Shown in pieces: positions 40,490-49,104 of a DNA stretch of 50,260 nt. Location of the stretch: NCBI GenBank assembly GCA_028097785.1, contig JAOHFB010000003.1, positions 1 through 50,260 on the forward strand, written 5' to 3'. Under the pieces are notes generated by a model, which was not told where the DNA came from, made no database searches, and worked only from the letters and a program-made list of their open reading frames with translations. This DNA is from Candidatus Pelagibacter sp. (lineage in GTDB: Bacteria; Pseudomonadota; Alphaproteobacteria; Pelagibacterales; Pelagibacteraceae). Made by a program: the position numbers and the translations under genes. The first letter of the stretch is position 1. Each line of letters begins with the position of its first letter.

Positions 40490-41046
40490 AGATTAACGCT
40501 GGAGAAATTAGAGTGGGAATGCTTTTAGAATATAAAAATGATTTATGGCAAGTTCTCAAAACTCAACATGTAAAACCAGGTAAAGGTGGAGCGTTTGCAC
40601 AAGTTGAAATGAAAAGTTTAGAAAAAAACACAAAATTAAATGAAAGATTTAGATCTAGTGAAACTGTTGAAAAAGCATCTCTAGATGAAACAGATTTTAA
40701 CTATCTATATGAAGATGAGAATAACTATATTTTCATGAACCCAAAAACATATGAACAAATTGAAATTAAAAAAGATATTGTAGGAGAAAAAGGAAAGTTA
40801 ATGACTGAAAATCTTGAAGTCACTGTAAGTTTTTATAACGATAATCCAATTTCAGTTGAACTTCCAAATCAGGTAACATGTAAAATTGAGACAACAGATG
40901 TGGCACTTAAAGGTCAAACTGTTTCATCATCATATAAACCAGCAACTTTAGATAATGGTTTGAATATTCAAGTCCCACCTTTTATAGAGTCGGATGATGA
41001 AGTAATTATTGATACAAGAACCCTCGAATATATAAAAAAAATATAA
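40486..41046 (+). CDS. efp: elongation factor P
   Basis: This 186-residue three-domain beta-barrel protein relieves ribosome stalling at polyproline. The N-terminal domain carries VKPGKGGAF with Lys33 at the tip loop that enters the peptidyl-transferase centre. The C-terminal end VPPFIESDDEVIIDTRTLEYIKK is characteristic. Whether Lys33 is modified cannot be told; no epmA/epmB is in the window. Its ATG overlaps the thiE-like stop (ATGA). Confidence 0.97.
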   Translation: MKINAGEIRVGMLLEYKNDLWQVLKTQHVKPGKGGAFAQVEMKSLEKNTKLNERFRSSETVEKASLDETDFNYLYEDENNYIFMNPKTYEQIEIKKDIVGEKGKLMTENLEVTVSFYNDNPISVELPNQVTCKIETTDVALKGQTVSSSYKPATLDNGLNIQVPPFIESDDEVIIDTRTLEYIKKI

Positions 41047-41051
41047 TCTCA

Positions 41052-41792
41052 ATGATTTCTATATCTGCAAATCTTAATATAATGATCAAAGCTGCAGAAA
41101 AAGCTTCTAAATCTGTTATAAGAGATTTTGGTGAAGTCGAAAAATTACAAGTATCCAAAAAAGGACCTTATGATTTTGTAACAAAAACAGATAAACATGT
41201 AGAAAAAATTTTAATTGAAGAATTATCAAAAATTAAAAAAAATTACTCTTTTATAACTGAAGAAACTGGAATAATTAAAAATAAAGATAAAGAAAACATT
41301 TGGATTATTGACCCAATAGATGGAACCACAAATTTTTTACACGGTATACCTCACTTTGCAATTTGTATTGCTCTTCAATACAAAAATGAAATTATAAGTG
41401 GTTTAATTTTTGATCCTATTAAAGATGAAATGTTTTTTGCAGAAAAAGACAAAGGAGCTTTTTTAAATAATCAAAGACTAAGAGTTTCAAAAAAGAACTC
41501 AATTGATGAATGTCTATTTTCAAGTAATCATGAAGGTGTTAAATTTAGCAATTTAAATATGAGATATAGTGGATGTGCGGCATTAGATTTAGCCTATGTT
41601 GCGTCTGGGAGACTTGATGGTTTTTTTCATAATAATATTAATTTATGGGATGTTGCAGCGGGCGCACTTCTTGTTCGGGAGGCAGGGGGGATCGTCAATA
41701 ATTTACATCAGTTTGAAATTAATAAAATCAACATTAGATCTTCTAGTGATGCAATAAATGATCAGATGCTAAAAAGTCTAGAAAACTTTTAA
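41052..41792 (+). CDS. suhB: inositol monophosphatase family protein (SuhB-like)
   Basis: This 246-residue magnesium-dependent phosphatase has the two-metal site in FITEETG, WIIDPIDGTTNFLHGIPHFAI, and the C-terminal WDVAAGALLVREAGG. SuhB also acts in rRNA transcription antitermination in E. coli; which role applies here is not known. It lies 5 bases after efp, a common alphaproteobacterial order. The substrate could be inositol phosphate or another sugar phosphate. Confidence 0.92.
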   Translation: MISISANLNIMIKAAEKASKSVIRDFGEVEKLQVSKKGPYDFVTKTDKHVEKILIEELSKIKKNYSFITEETGIIKNKDKENIWIIDPIDGTTNFLHGIPHFAICIALQYKNEIISGLIFDPIKDEMFFAEKDKGAFLNNQRLRVSKKNSIDECLFSSNHEGVKFSNLNMRYSGCAALDLAYVASGRLDGFFHNNINLWDVAAGALLVREAGGIVNNLHQFEINKINIRSSSDAINDQMLKSLENF

Positions 41793-41836
41793 CGAATAAA
41801 CTTATTATACTTGAAAATAAATCTATTAATCTTACT

Positions 41837-43165
41837 ATGAGTTTTATGGCTTCAAATAAAAAATCAAACAGTACCGAAGTTGACTTATTGCAAATACTTC
41901 AATTATTATGGGCCAAAAAATTAAAAATTATTTTAATCGCAGCTGCATTTATTGCTTTAGCGATGATATATTACTCATCTAAAACAAAATATTTTTTAGC
42001 TACTACAAAAATTAGCCCCATTTCACTTTATGAAGAATATAAATACAATTCTTTCAATGAATATTCTAATTATTTTGCTAATTCTATAAGTGGAAATTAT
42101 TTAAAAGAGTCCAAAGTTGATAATCCACAAGATAGCAATTCTAATTTAGGCAACTCTTTAAACAATAACTTAATGAGTTATTTTACACAAAACAATAGTT
42201 CTCAAAAGAATCCATCACTAATTGATAACGTCCAATCTACACAGCTACTTAATAAAAGATTTTTCATTAACCTATATATTGAAAGACTAAAACAATTCGA
42301 CTTGTTTGAGAAAGGAATAAAAAAATTTGAAATTATAAAAAAAGAAAATTATGAAAATAATTACTTATATGATCAGGCTGTTAAAAATTTAACATATACA
42401 ATAAAAATATTTAGATTTGAAAATAATGAAAAAATTACTCAAAAAGTTAATCAAGATGAATTGTTAATGGAAAACTGGATTATTCAATCAACAATTACTA
42501 ACAAAAAGAAATGGAGAGATTTGTTAAGCTTTGTTGAAAAAGAAGCTAATAAAGAAATTCAATTATTTTTGATAAAGATGCATGAAGAAATTATTTCAAA
42601 CAAAAATGAATTAATAAAATTTAATATTGGTAAAATTGATGAGAAAATAAAAATAGAATTAAAAAATTATGAAACTCAAACTACAAGTAAATTACTATAT
42701 TTATCTGAACAAGCTAAAATAGCACGTACGCTCGATATTGCAAAAAATAATCTTGGCGAAACAGAACAAACTTATAATATAAACGCAGATACAGGAGATG
42801 GATCAATTGCTAATATTTCAACTCACACACCTTACTATTTGAAAGGTTATGAAATGATAGAAAAAGAGATTGAGCTTATTAAGTCTAGAAAAAATAAAAA
42901 AGCATTCTCTTCAGAAATAATTTTTCTTGAAAACATTAAAAATAAAATTAATTCAGATAGAGATTTAACAAGACTTAATAAATTATTTTATGAAAGTCCT
43001 GTGGTATCAGATAATTTTTATGCAGGAAAAAACTTAATAGAAACAACAATTTACACTTTGACCAATACACCACTTATTAAATTTCTTATTGTGGCTGGTA
43101 TAATTGGTATTTTGACTGGAGTAATTGATGCTTTATTTGCAAATATTGTTCCGAGACGAAAATAA
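41837..43165 (+). CDS. Wzz-like chain-length determinant/membrane protein
   Basis: This 442-residue protein has the polysaccharide co-polymerase layout. A short cytoplasmic N-terminus (EVDLLQILQLLWAKKLK, like the Wzz start DLxxLxxxLWxxK) leads to span 1 (residues ~30-47). A long periplasmic Asn/Lys-rich helical region follows, and span 2 lies near the end (residues ~413-435). No tyrosine-kinase domain follows. It would set the chain length of O-antigen or capsule. It starts 44 bases after suhB and ends before a terminator. The glycosyl genes it would serve are not beside it. Confidence 0.72.
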   Translation: MSFMASNKKSNSTEVDLLQILQLLWAKKLKIILIAAAFIALAMIYYSSKTKYFLATTKISPISLYEEYKYNSFNEYSNYFANSISGNYLKESKVDNPQDSNSNLGNSLNNNLMSYFTQNNSSQKNPSLIDNVQSTQLLNKRFFINLYIERLKQFDLFEKGIKKFEIIKKENYENNYLYDQAVKNLTYTIKIFRFENNEKITQKVNQDELLMENWIIQSTITNKKKWRDLLSFVEKEANKEIQLFLIKMHEEIISNKNELIKFNIGKIDEKIKIELKNYETQTTSKLLYLSEQAKIARTLDIAKNNLGETEQTYNINADTGDGSIANISTHTPYYLKGYEMIEKEIELIKSRKNKKAFSSEIIFLENIKNKINSDRDLTRLNKLFYESPVVSDNFYAGKNLIETTIYTLTNTPLIKFLIVAGIIGILTGVIDALFANIVPRRK

Positions 43166-43207
43166 TACAGCAACAAGACAATTCATTATTTAGAAAAAAT
43201 TAATAAA

Positions 43208-43231
43208 TAACAGGAAACTGTTGGTTTTTTT
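43208..43231 (+). terminator. intrinsic terminator after the Wzz-like gene
   Basis: AACAG-GAAA-CTGTT (43209-43222) is a short stem (5 base pairs plus a T-G pair) closed by a stable GAAA tetraloop. Two G residues and seven T residues (43225-43231) follow. It would end the tkt-to-Wzz-like transcript, 43 bases after the last stop codon. Confidence 0.65.
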
Positions 43232-43264
43232 AATATAAAATATTAAAATTAATCAAACTTTTAA

Positions 43265-43292
43265 TTGTTTTAGAAAATTCTTTTGCTATAAG
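43265..43292 (+). promoter_or_regulatory. promoter of rpmE, possibly leaderless
   Basis: TTGTTT (43265-43270), a 16-base spacer and TATAAG (43287-43292) form a sigma-70-like pair. The start would be near 43299, at or next to the rpmE ATG (43300). No Shine-Dalgarno sequence is seen. The same -10 and spacing are found before the sppA-like gene. Confidence 0.5.
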
Positions 43293-43299
43293 TCTCGAT

Positions 43300-43530
43300 A
43301 TGAAAAAAGACATACATCCTAATTACCACACAATTAAAGTCGAAATGACTGACGGAACTCAATTTGAAACAAAATCTACTTGGGGAAAAGAAGGTGAAAT
43401 TCTTAAATTAGAAATCGATCCAAAATCTCACTCTGCTTGGACAGGCGGAAAACAAAAGTTAATGGATAAAGGAAGAATAAGTAAATTTAATAAAAAATTC
43501 CAAAATTTTAAATCAGAAAAAAAAAATTAA
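43300..43530 (+). CDS. rpmE: 50S ribosomal protein bL31
   Basis: This 76-residue protein shows the bL31 pattern: [60 protein letters not shown]. The zinc-binding cysteines of E. coli L31 are missing, as in other alphaproteobacterial forms. The SHSAWTG motif (normally HPFYTG/HPAWTG) is kept. trcR starts at the next base, so the two are likely translated from one message. Confidence 0.96.
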   Translation: MKKDIHPNYHTIKVEMTDGTQFETKSTWGKEGEILKLEIDPKSHSAWTGGKQKLMDKGRISKFNKKFQNFKSEKKN

Positions 43531-44118
43531 ATGTCTAACGCCCCTTTAATGCCAATGGCTACAGCTGTTTGGCTTGTTGAAAACACAACTCTCACATTTA
43601 AACAAATAGCAAGTTTTTGTAACTTGCACGAAGTTGAAATTCAAGGAATTGCTGATGGTGAAGTCGCTAGAGGAATTAAAGGTTATAATCCAATAATCTC
43701 TGGTCAACTTTCTAGAGAAGAGATTGAACTATCGTCTAAAGATGAAAATAGACCTTTATTAGTTAAAAACACTGATATTGAAATATCTAATAGTCAAAAA
43801 AAAATAAAGAAATATATTCCCTTATCTAAAAGACAAGACAAGCCTGACTCAGCATTGTGGTTAATTAAACAACATAATATGCTAAAAGACTCTCAAATTG
43901 CAAAACTAGTTGGAATAACAAAAAATTCCGTTACCTCAATCAGAAATAAAAGTTATTGGAATTATAACAATCTAAATCCAAAAGACCCTGTTGCATTGAA
44001 CTTATTCACCCAAAGAGATTTGATAGAAGCTTTAGAAAAAGCTGAAAGAAGAATTAAAAGAGAAAAAAAAGAAAAAGAAAAAACAAAAAAGTCAAAAGAA
44101 ATTTCAAACAATGAATAA
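43531..44118 (+). CDS. trcR: DUF1013 cell-cycle regulator TrcR-like
   Basis: This 195-residue protein matches the alphaproteobacterial DUF1013 family: PLMPMATAVWLVENTTLTF, FKQIASFCNLHEVEIQGIADGE, IKGYNPI, and a second half ALWLIKQHNMLKDSQIAKLVGITKNSV that looks like a helix-turn-helix. TrcR in Caulobacter binds many promoters of essential cell-cycle genes. The C-terminus is highly charged. It abuts rpmE and precedes rpsU. The family call is firm; the function in this organism is by homology. Confidence 0.88.
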   Translation: MSNAPLMPMATAVWLVENTTLTFKQIASFCNLHEVEIQGIADGEVARGIKGYNPIISGQLSREEIELSSKDENRPLLVKNTDIEISNSQKKIKKYIPLSKRQDKPDSALWLIKQHNMLKDSQIAKLVGITKNSVTSIRNKSYWNYNNLNPKDPVALNLFTQRDLIEALEKAERRIKREKKEKEKTKKSKEISNNE

Positions 44119-44124
44119 ATTAAA

Positions 44125-44153
44125 TAGACATCAATATTTTATAGTGGTATTTA
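44125..44153 (+). promoter_or_regulatory. possible rpsU promoter
   Basis: TAGACA (44125-44130), 17 bases, then TATTTA (44148-44153) in the 53-base trcR-rpsU spacer. The start would be near 44160, leaving a leader of about 12 bases. The match is weak and unproven. Confidence 0.22.
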
Positions 44154-44171
44154 CTCAGCTTTATTAAAATT

Positions 44172-44366
44172 ATGAAAATAGAAGTTAAAGATAATAATAT
44201 TGAACAAGCTTTGAGAGTTCTTAAAAGAAAATTACAAAGAGATGGTTTTTTTAAAGTAATAAAACTTAAAAACACATATGAAAAACCATCTGAAAAAAAG
44301 AAGAGAATTCTTCAAGAAAATATTAAAAGAGTAAAAAAATTAAACAAACTTAAAAATAGAATTTAA
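44172..44366 (+). CDS. rpsU: 30S ribosomal protein bS21
   Basis: This 64-residue basic protein shows the bS21 core: EVKDNNIEQALRVLKRKLQRDG, FFKVIKLKNTYEKPSEKKKR. bS21 sits at the 30S platform and helps Shine-Dalgarno pairing. Its role here is of interest because many genes in this window lack clear Shine-Dalgarno sequences. It ends 6 bases before tRNA-fMet and may share its transcript. Confidence 0.96.
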   Translation: MKIEVKDNNIEQALRVLKRKLQRDGFFKVIKLKNTYEKPSEKKKRILQENIKRVKKLNKLKNRI

Positions 44367-44372
44367 GAATAC

Positions 44373-44449
<77 letters not shown>

Positions 44450-44457
44450 ATTCTATT

Positions 44458-45156
44458 TTATATTTTAAAATTAGATTTTTTGCTATCTACTAGAAATGCT
44501 TTAACAGTTTCTATTGTTAACTGATCAAAAGACTTTCCAAATTTTTTAATTTTTTCAATAATTGAAGGAGGAATTGTTATGATTTGACAACCTAATTGTT
44601 TGGCTTGTAAATAATTATAAGGTTCTCTTACACTTGCCCACAAGATCTCTACGTTTTTAAATTTCTTTGCTAATTTTATGCTTTTCACAAATTCTGGAAC
44701 TGGATCTTTTCCAGTATCCCCTGCTCTTCCTGCAAAAATAGAAATGATTACTTTTGTTTTTCTATTGATTACTTTTAAAATTTTTTCTGTCTGTTTAACA
44801 GTATAAACTGCTGTTATATTTAGTTTAATATCTTTATTGTTTAACTCTTTTATAACATTACCTGTAAATTTATTTTTTGAATTAACGACAGGTACTTTAA
44901 CATATACATTTTTACCCCAGCTGTTTATTTTTATACCTTGTTCAATCATTGACTTTTGATCATCGGCAAAAACTTCTAGAGAAACAGGTTTGTGTCTACA
45001 AATTTTAAGTATTTGTTTTGAATAAGATTTATAATCTTTTGCTCCTGCTTTTCTCATTAAGCTAGGATTAGTGGTGAACCCTTTTACAATTTTAAATTTG
45101 TTAAATTTTTTTATTGAAGATAAATCAGCAATATCACAAAAAATTTTTGTATTCAT
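44458..45156 (-). CDS. tal: transaldolase / fructose-6-phosphate aldolase-like
   Basis: This 232-residue protein has the compact transaldolase (TalC/FSA) fold: IFCDIADLSSIKKF, GFTTNPSLM (residues ~26-34), SLEVFADD, the Schiff-base lysine Lys87 in VYVKVPVV, and ILWASVREPYNYLQAKQLGCQIITIPP. It would link triose and sedoheptulose phosphates with tkt. Members of this size are either transaldolases or fructose-6-phosphate aldolases; activity cannot be told apart by eye. It ends 8 bases from the tRNA-fMet on the other strand. Confidence 0.88.
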   Translation of the reverse strand: MNTKIFCDIADLSSIKKFNKFKIVKGFTTNPSLMRKAGAKDYKSYSKQILKICRHKPVSLEVFADDQKSMIEQGIKINSWGKNVYVKVPVVNSKNKFTGNVIKELNNKDIKLNITAVYTVKQTEKILKVINRKTKVIISIFAGRAGDTGKDPVPEFVKSIKLAKKFKNVEILWASVREPYNYLQAKQLGCQIITIPPSIIEKIKKFGKSFDQLTIETVKAFLVDSKKSNFKI

Positions 45157-45161
45157 TAAAT

Positions 45162-46559
45162 CTATAAATTTTTTGTAATATCTTCTGTCATTTTTTTTGC
45201 ATCTGCAAACAACATTAAAGTATTTTCTTTATAAAATAGATCATTATCTATTCCTGCATATCCAGGTGAAAGACTTCTTTTTACAAATAAAACAGATTTA
45301 CATTTTTCAACATCTAAAACAGGCATTCCATAAATAGGACTTTGTGGATCTGTTTTTGCAACAGGATTTGTTACATCATTAGCACCTATCACAAATGCAA
45401 CATCTGCATTAGCAAAATCATTATTAATTTCCTCTAATTCAAAAACTTCATCATATGGAACATTTGCTTCTGCTAATAAAACATTCATATGACCAGGCAT
45501 TCTTCCTGCAACAGGATGTATAGCATATGAAACTTTTATATCGTTCTTCTTTAACGTATCTACCATCTCTCTTAGGGCATGCTGTGCTTGTGCTACTGCC
45601 ATTCCATAGCCTGGTACAATTATAACTGATGAAGCATTCTTCATTAAAAAAGCAGCATCATCTGCATTTCCACTTTTAACTGGTCTTTGCTCTTTATTTT
45701 TTTCTCCTACACTTTGTTCAGTTGCACCAAATCCACCTAATATAACATTAAAGAAAGATCTATTCATTCCCTTGCACATTATATATGAAAGTATTGCACC
45801 TGATGATCCAACCAATGCACCTGTGATAATTAAAGCAGTATTTTCTAAAGTAAAACCAATTCCAGCTGCCGCCCAACCAGAATATGAGTTTAGCATCGAA
45901 ATCACTACCGGCATATCTGCACCACCAATTGGAATAATCAATAAAAAACCAATTAAAAAAGAAACTGCCAGTAATATCCAAAATAAATTAGAAGATTGGG
46001 TAGAGCAAAGTAGATAAATTAATATAATTATTGAAATTAAAATTAAGGCATTTAGTGGATGTTGTCCCTTAAAAGTTATAGGTGAACCTGACATTATTCC
46101 TTGAAGTTTTAAAAAAGCTATAATTGAACCTGAAAAAGTGATTGCACCCACTGCTGCACCAATTGACATTTCTATTAAGCTTCCAAGTTTAATGTTACCT
46201 GGAGATCCTAAATTAAAAGCTTCCGGATTTAAAAAAGCCGCTATTGCAACAAATACAGCTGCGAGCCCAACCAAACTATGAAAACCAGCTACTAATTCTG
46301 GCATTGCTGTCATTGGAATTTTATATGCTATGAACGCGCCTATTAATCCTCCTATTAAAAGAAATATTAAAACAACTACAAATCCAGTTGAAAAATTACC
46401 AATGGATAGAAAAGTAACTGTAATTGCAATAATCATTCCTAAAATACCAAAGAAATTTCCTTGTCTGGATGTTTCAGGTGACGAAAGTCCTCTTAAAGCT
46501 AAAATAAATAATACCCCTGAAATTAAATAAAATATGGCTGATAAATTTGCTGATAACAT
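45162..46559 (-). CDS. pntB: NAD(P) transhydrogenase subunit beta
   Basis: This 465-residue protein has about eight membrane spans in its first 270 residues, followed by the NADP-binding domain III. The latter shows VIIVPGYGMAVAQAQHALREM, SYAIHPVAGRMPGHMNVLLAEA, and FVIGANDVTNPVAKTDPQSPIYGMPVLDV, which are highly conserved. With PntA it uses the proton gradient to make NADPH from NADH. It shares one base with pntAB upstream. Confidence 0.98.
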   Translation of the reverse strand: MLSANLSAIFYLISGVLFILALRGLSSPETSRQGNFFGILGMIIAITVTFLSIGNFSTGFVVVLIFLLIGGLIGAFIAYKIPMTAMPELVAGFHSLVGLAAVFVAIAAFLNPEAFNLGSPGNIKLGSLIEMSIGAAVGAITFSGSIIAFLKLQGIMSGSPITFKGQHPLNALILISIIILIYLLCSTQSSNLFWILLAVSFLIGFLLIIPIGGADMPVVISMLNSYSGWAAAGIGFTLENTALIITGALVGSSGAILSYIMCKGMNRSFFNVILGGFGATEQSVGEKNKEQRPVKSGNADDAAFLMKNASSVIIVPGYGMAVAQAQHALREMVDTLKKNDIKVSYAIHPVAGRMPGHMNVLLAEANVPYDEVFELEEINNDFANADVAFVIGANDVTNPVAKTDPQSPIYGMPVLDVEKCKSVLFVKRSLSPGYAGIDNDLFYKENTLMLFADAKKMTEDITKNL

Positions 46560-46867
46560 TATTTATCCTTTTTCTTTTTTTTATACATTGCAAGCATTCT
46601 TTGTGTGACTAAGAAACCACCAAATATATTTATAGCTGCTAATGATATTGCTAAAAAACCAAAGATACTTGAAGTATTAAATACAGTATCCGAGTTCCCT
46701 GCTAATCCTGCAATAATTGCACCCACAATTATGACAGATGATATAGCATTGGTAACTGACATTAACGGTGTATGTAGTGATGGGGTTACACTCCAAACCA
46801 CATAGTATCCAATAAAAATTGAAAGGATAAAAATACTTAATCTGAATATAAAAGGATCTATTTCCAT
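46559..46867 (-). CDS. pntAB: NAD(P) transhydrogenase subunit alpha, membrane part
   Basis: This 102-residue protein has three hydrophobic segments (residues ~5-25, ~37-57, ~65-90) and the text TPSLHTPLMSVTNAISSVIIVGAI, typical of the membrane end of PntA. In alphaproteobacteria PntA is split into a soluble NAD-binding part and this small part. It lies between pntAA (4-base gap) and pntB. Confidence 0.95.
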   Translation of the reverse strand: MEIDPFIFRLSIFILSIFIGYYVVWSVTPSLHTPLMSVTNAISSVIIVGAIIAGLAGNSDTVFNTSSIFGFLAISLAAINIFGGFLVTQRMLAMYKKKKKDK

Positions 46868-46871
46868 AATT

Positions 46872-47960
46872 TTATTTTATTAACGTTTTTTCAATTATCT
46901 CATCTTCTAAATTTATATTAATTTTATTATTTTCTTTATCATATAAATTCGACACAAAATTAAATACATTTTTAGCATATAAATTAGATGCTGAAGTTGG
47001 AAGTTTATTTAAGATATTGCTTTCCCCCATTATTTTAACACCATTGCTATCAACAATTTCATCAACTTTAGTGTGTGCTGTATTTCCACCTTGAATAGCA
47101 GCTAAATCATAAATTATTGAACCTGAGCACATATTATTAATCATGACTTCTTTAATTATCACTGGTGCTTTTTTTCCAGGAATTAAAGCTGTGCAAATTA
47201 CAATATCAATTTTTTTTAATGTTTCTGATAATAATTCTTCTTGCTTCTTTTTAAAATCATCTGATGCTTCTTTAGCATAACCTCCTTCTGTCTCAAGATT
47301 TTCAGCACCTTCAACTGTTAAAAATTTCCCACCTAAACTTTCAACCTGCTCTTTTGAAGCCATTCTAACATCTGTTGCAAATACAATCGCACCCATTCGT
47401 TTTGCAGTTGCAATTGCTTGTAATCCTGCAACCCCCGCACCAACAACCAGCACCTTTGCAGCTGGTATTGTTCCTGCCGCAGTCATCATCATTGGAATTG
47501 CTTTTTCAAAATGAGCGAAAGATTCTACTACTGCTTTATAACCAGCAAGGTTTGCTTGTGAGGATAATATATCCATAGACTGAGCTCTTGTTATTCTTGG
47601 AAGTAATTCAAGAGAAAAAGGATTGATATTTTTTTTAACTAAATCATTTATCTTATCTTTATTATCATATGGGTTTAGCACCCCAATAAATGTTTGATTT
47701 TCTTTTAATAAAGAACTTTTGTCATTATCTAATAAACCTAACTGAACAATAATATCTGCACTAGATATGATTTCTTTTTCATCTTTTGAAATTGATACTC
47801 CTAATTTTTTGTACTCTTCATCTTTAATTCCAAGATGACTTCCATAATTTTCAGCTAATGAAACTTCAAGACCAAGAGATATATATTTTTTTGCAATCTC
47901 AGGAGTAATTGCTATTCTTTTTTCAATTTCATGATTTTCTAAAATAGACACAATTTTCAT
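46872..47960 (-). CDS. pntAA: NAD(P) transhydrogenase subunit alpha, NAD-binding part
   Basis: This 362-residue soluble domain I of transhydrogenase is related to alanine dehydrogenase. It starts KIVSILENHEIEKRIAITPE and carries the Rossmann loop VVGAGVAGLQAIATAKRMGA, TDVRMASKEQVESLGGKF, and CTALIPGKKAPVI. It binds NADH on the cytoplasmic side. The mini-oxidase subunit gene lies 9 bases upstream, in an order I recall from other alphaproteobacteria. Confidence 0.97.
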   Translation of the reverse strand: MKIVSILENHEIEKRIAITPEIAKKYISLGLEVSLAENYGSHLGIKDEEYKKLGVSISKDEKEIISSADIIVQLGLLDNDKSSLLKENQTFIGVLNPYDNKDKINDLVKKNINPFSLELLPRITRAQSMDILSSQANLAGYKAVVESFAHFEKAIPMMMTAAGTIPAAKVLVVGAGVAGLQAIATAKRMGAIVFATDVRMASKEQVESLGGKFLTVEGAENLETEGGYAKEASDDFKKKQEELLSETLKKIDIVICTALIPGKKAPVIIKEVMINNMCSGSIIYDLAAIQGGNTAHTKVDEIVDSNGVKIMGESNILNKLPTSASNLYAKNVFNFVSNLYDKENNKININLEDEIIEKTLIK

Positions 47961-47969
47961 ACATTGATC

Positions 47970-48080
47970 TTATAGTAAGAATATTGCCATTAAAACTAAA
48001 ACACCAATAACTGCGACTGTTCCCCACAACACAAATTTTGTAAAATTGTTCCAAGTATTTTTATGGTTTTCATTATCCAT
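47970..48080 (-). CDS. aa3-type cytochrome c oxidase subunit IV-like mini-protein
   Basis: A 36-residue protein starts at the ATG at 48078-48080: a hydrophilic N-terminus with HKNTWNNFTKFVLWG, then one membrane span (GTVAVIGVLVLMAIFLL) to the end. This is the pattern of the bacterial aa3-type cytochrome oxidase subunit IV family (PF07835): a short helix with a conserved His and Trp/Phe, followed by a single span. It lies 9 bases before pntAA and 5 bases after rpmJ on the same strand. No other oxidase genes are near, so it would act as an add-on to an oxidase encoded elsewhere. Confidence 0.78.
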   Translation of the reverse strand: MDNENHKNTWNNFTKFVLWGTVAVIGVLVLMAIFLL

Positions 48081-48085
48081 AAAAA

Positions 48086-48211
48086 TTACTTCTGTCTTGC
48101 TTTAAACTTTGGATTAGTTTTATTGATAACGTACACACGACCTCTTCTTCTAACTAACTTAGAATTAAGATCTCTTTTTTTAATTGACTTTAATGAGCTT
48201 TTTATTTTCAT
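48086..48211 (-). CDS. rpmJ: 50S ribosomal protein bL36
   Basis: This 41-residue basic protein runs from the ATG at 48209-48211 to the stop at 48086-48088: [14 protein letters not shown], then [19 protein letters not shown] and ARQK. This is the alphaproteobacterial form of bL36, without the zinc-binding Cys/His set of the E. coli main copy. Its start overlaps the epimerase stop in an ATGA junction, so expression may depend on the epimerase message. Confidence 0.95.
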   Translation of the reverse strand: MKIKSSLKSIKKRDLNSKLVRRRGRVYVINKTNPKFKARQK

Positions 48212-49095
48212 AATTTTTCACCTTTAATAAACGAAGATACGTAATCTTTCAAATCTAATTTTCCATATTTATTAATTATTTTACGATTATTTGATATTTT
48301 TGTTAATGCTGACACGTATCGTTCACCTGATCTAGGTTTTAAATAAGTAATTTTTGTTTTAAACATTTTAGCAAGATCTTGGATGGAATAAGATTTTTTG
48401 TGACTTATGCTATATTGTAAGCATTTATTTTTTCTCCATGCCTCAATACAAGTATTAATAGTATCATCAATATGAGTAAATCGTCTTGTCTGAGTTCCAG
48501 GTTTTACAATAGTTAGTGGTTTATTTTTTTTATATTGATCTTCAAAAATTCCAACTACCGTTGCCATATCGCCTACTTTGATTTGACCAGGTCCATACAC
48601 ATTATAAAAATAAATAACTTCAAATTTAAAATTAAACCATTTTCTTAAGTTTTCTAATAATTCTAAATTTTTAGATTTTGTAAAAGCATATGGAGATAAG
48701 TTTTTATCATTCCCTTCATTGCCAAGTGAGGCTGAAGTTGCTGAATAAATAAGTTTTATATTATTGTCTAAACAAAACTTAAAAACTGCATTTGAACCTA
48801 TAGAATTTGATTTAAAACATTCATCAAATTTTTTAAAGCTTTGATAAATTCTTGCAAATTCTCCAAAATGAAAAATCGAATGAATTTGATTTTTAAAATT
48901 TTTTAAATATTTCGATATATCAATAGTTTCAGCTTTTATATATTTAACTCTAGTATCTTTAATGTGATTTTTTTTATTGCCTGATGAATAATTATCTAAA
49001 CTAATAATTTTTTTATTTGTTTTTTTTAAAAAAGATTTAATTAAATTAGAACCAATAAATCCAGCACCACCAGTAACAATAATGAGATTTTTCAT
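48208..49095 (-). CDS. NAD-dependent sugar epimerase/dehydratase
   Basis: This 295-residue extended short-chain dehydrogenase has the Rossmann motif [15 protein letters not shown] (near residue 10), the catalytic Ser/Thr region [13 protein letters not shown], and YxxxK as [15 protein letters not shown] and [12 protein letters not shown] follow, as in UDP-sugar 4-epimerases and dTDP/GDP-sugar enzymes. The frame opens further upstream to 49149, but that part is the 5S rRNA; the ATG at 49093-49095 gives the canonical N-terminus. It begins 9 bases past the 5S 3' end. The sugar substrate is unknown. Confidence 0.9.
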   Translation of the reverse strand: MKNLIIVTGGAGFIGSNLIKSFLKKTNKKIISLDNYSSGNKKNHIKDTRVKYIKAETIDISKYLKNFKNQIHSIFHFGEFARIYQSFKKFDECFKSNSIGSNAVFKFCLDNNIKLIYSATSASLGNEGNDKNLSPYAFTKSKNLELLENLRKWFNFKFEVIYFYNVYGPGQIKVGDMATVVGIFEDQYKKNKPLTIVKPGTQTRRFTHIDDTINTCIEAWRKNKCLQYSISHKKSYSIQDLAKMFKTKITYLKPRSGERYVSALTKISNNRKIINKYGKLDLKDYVSSFIKGEKL

Positions 49096-49104
49096 TTTAG
49101 ATAT

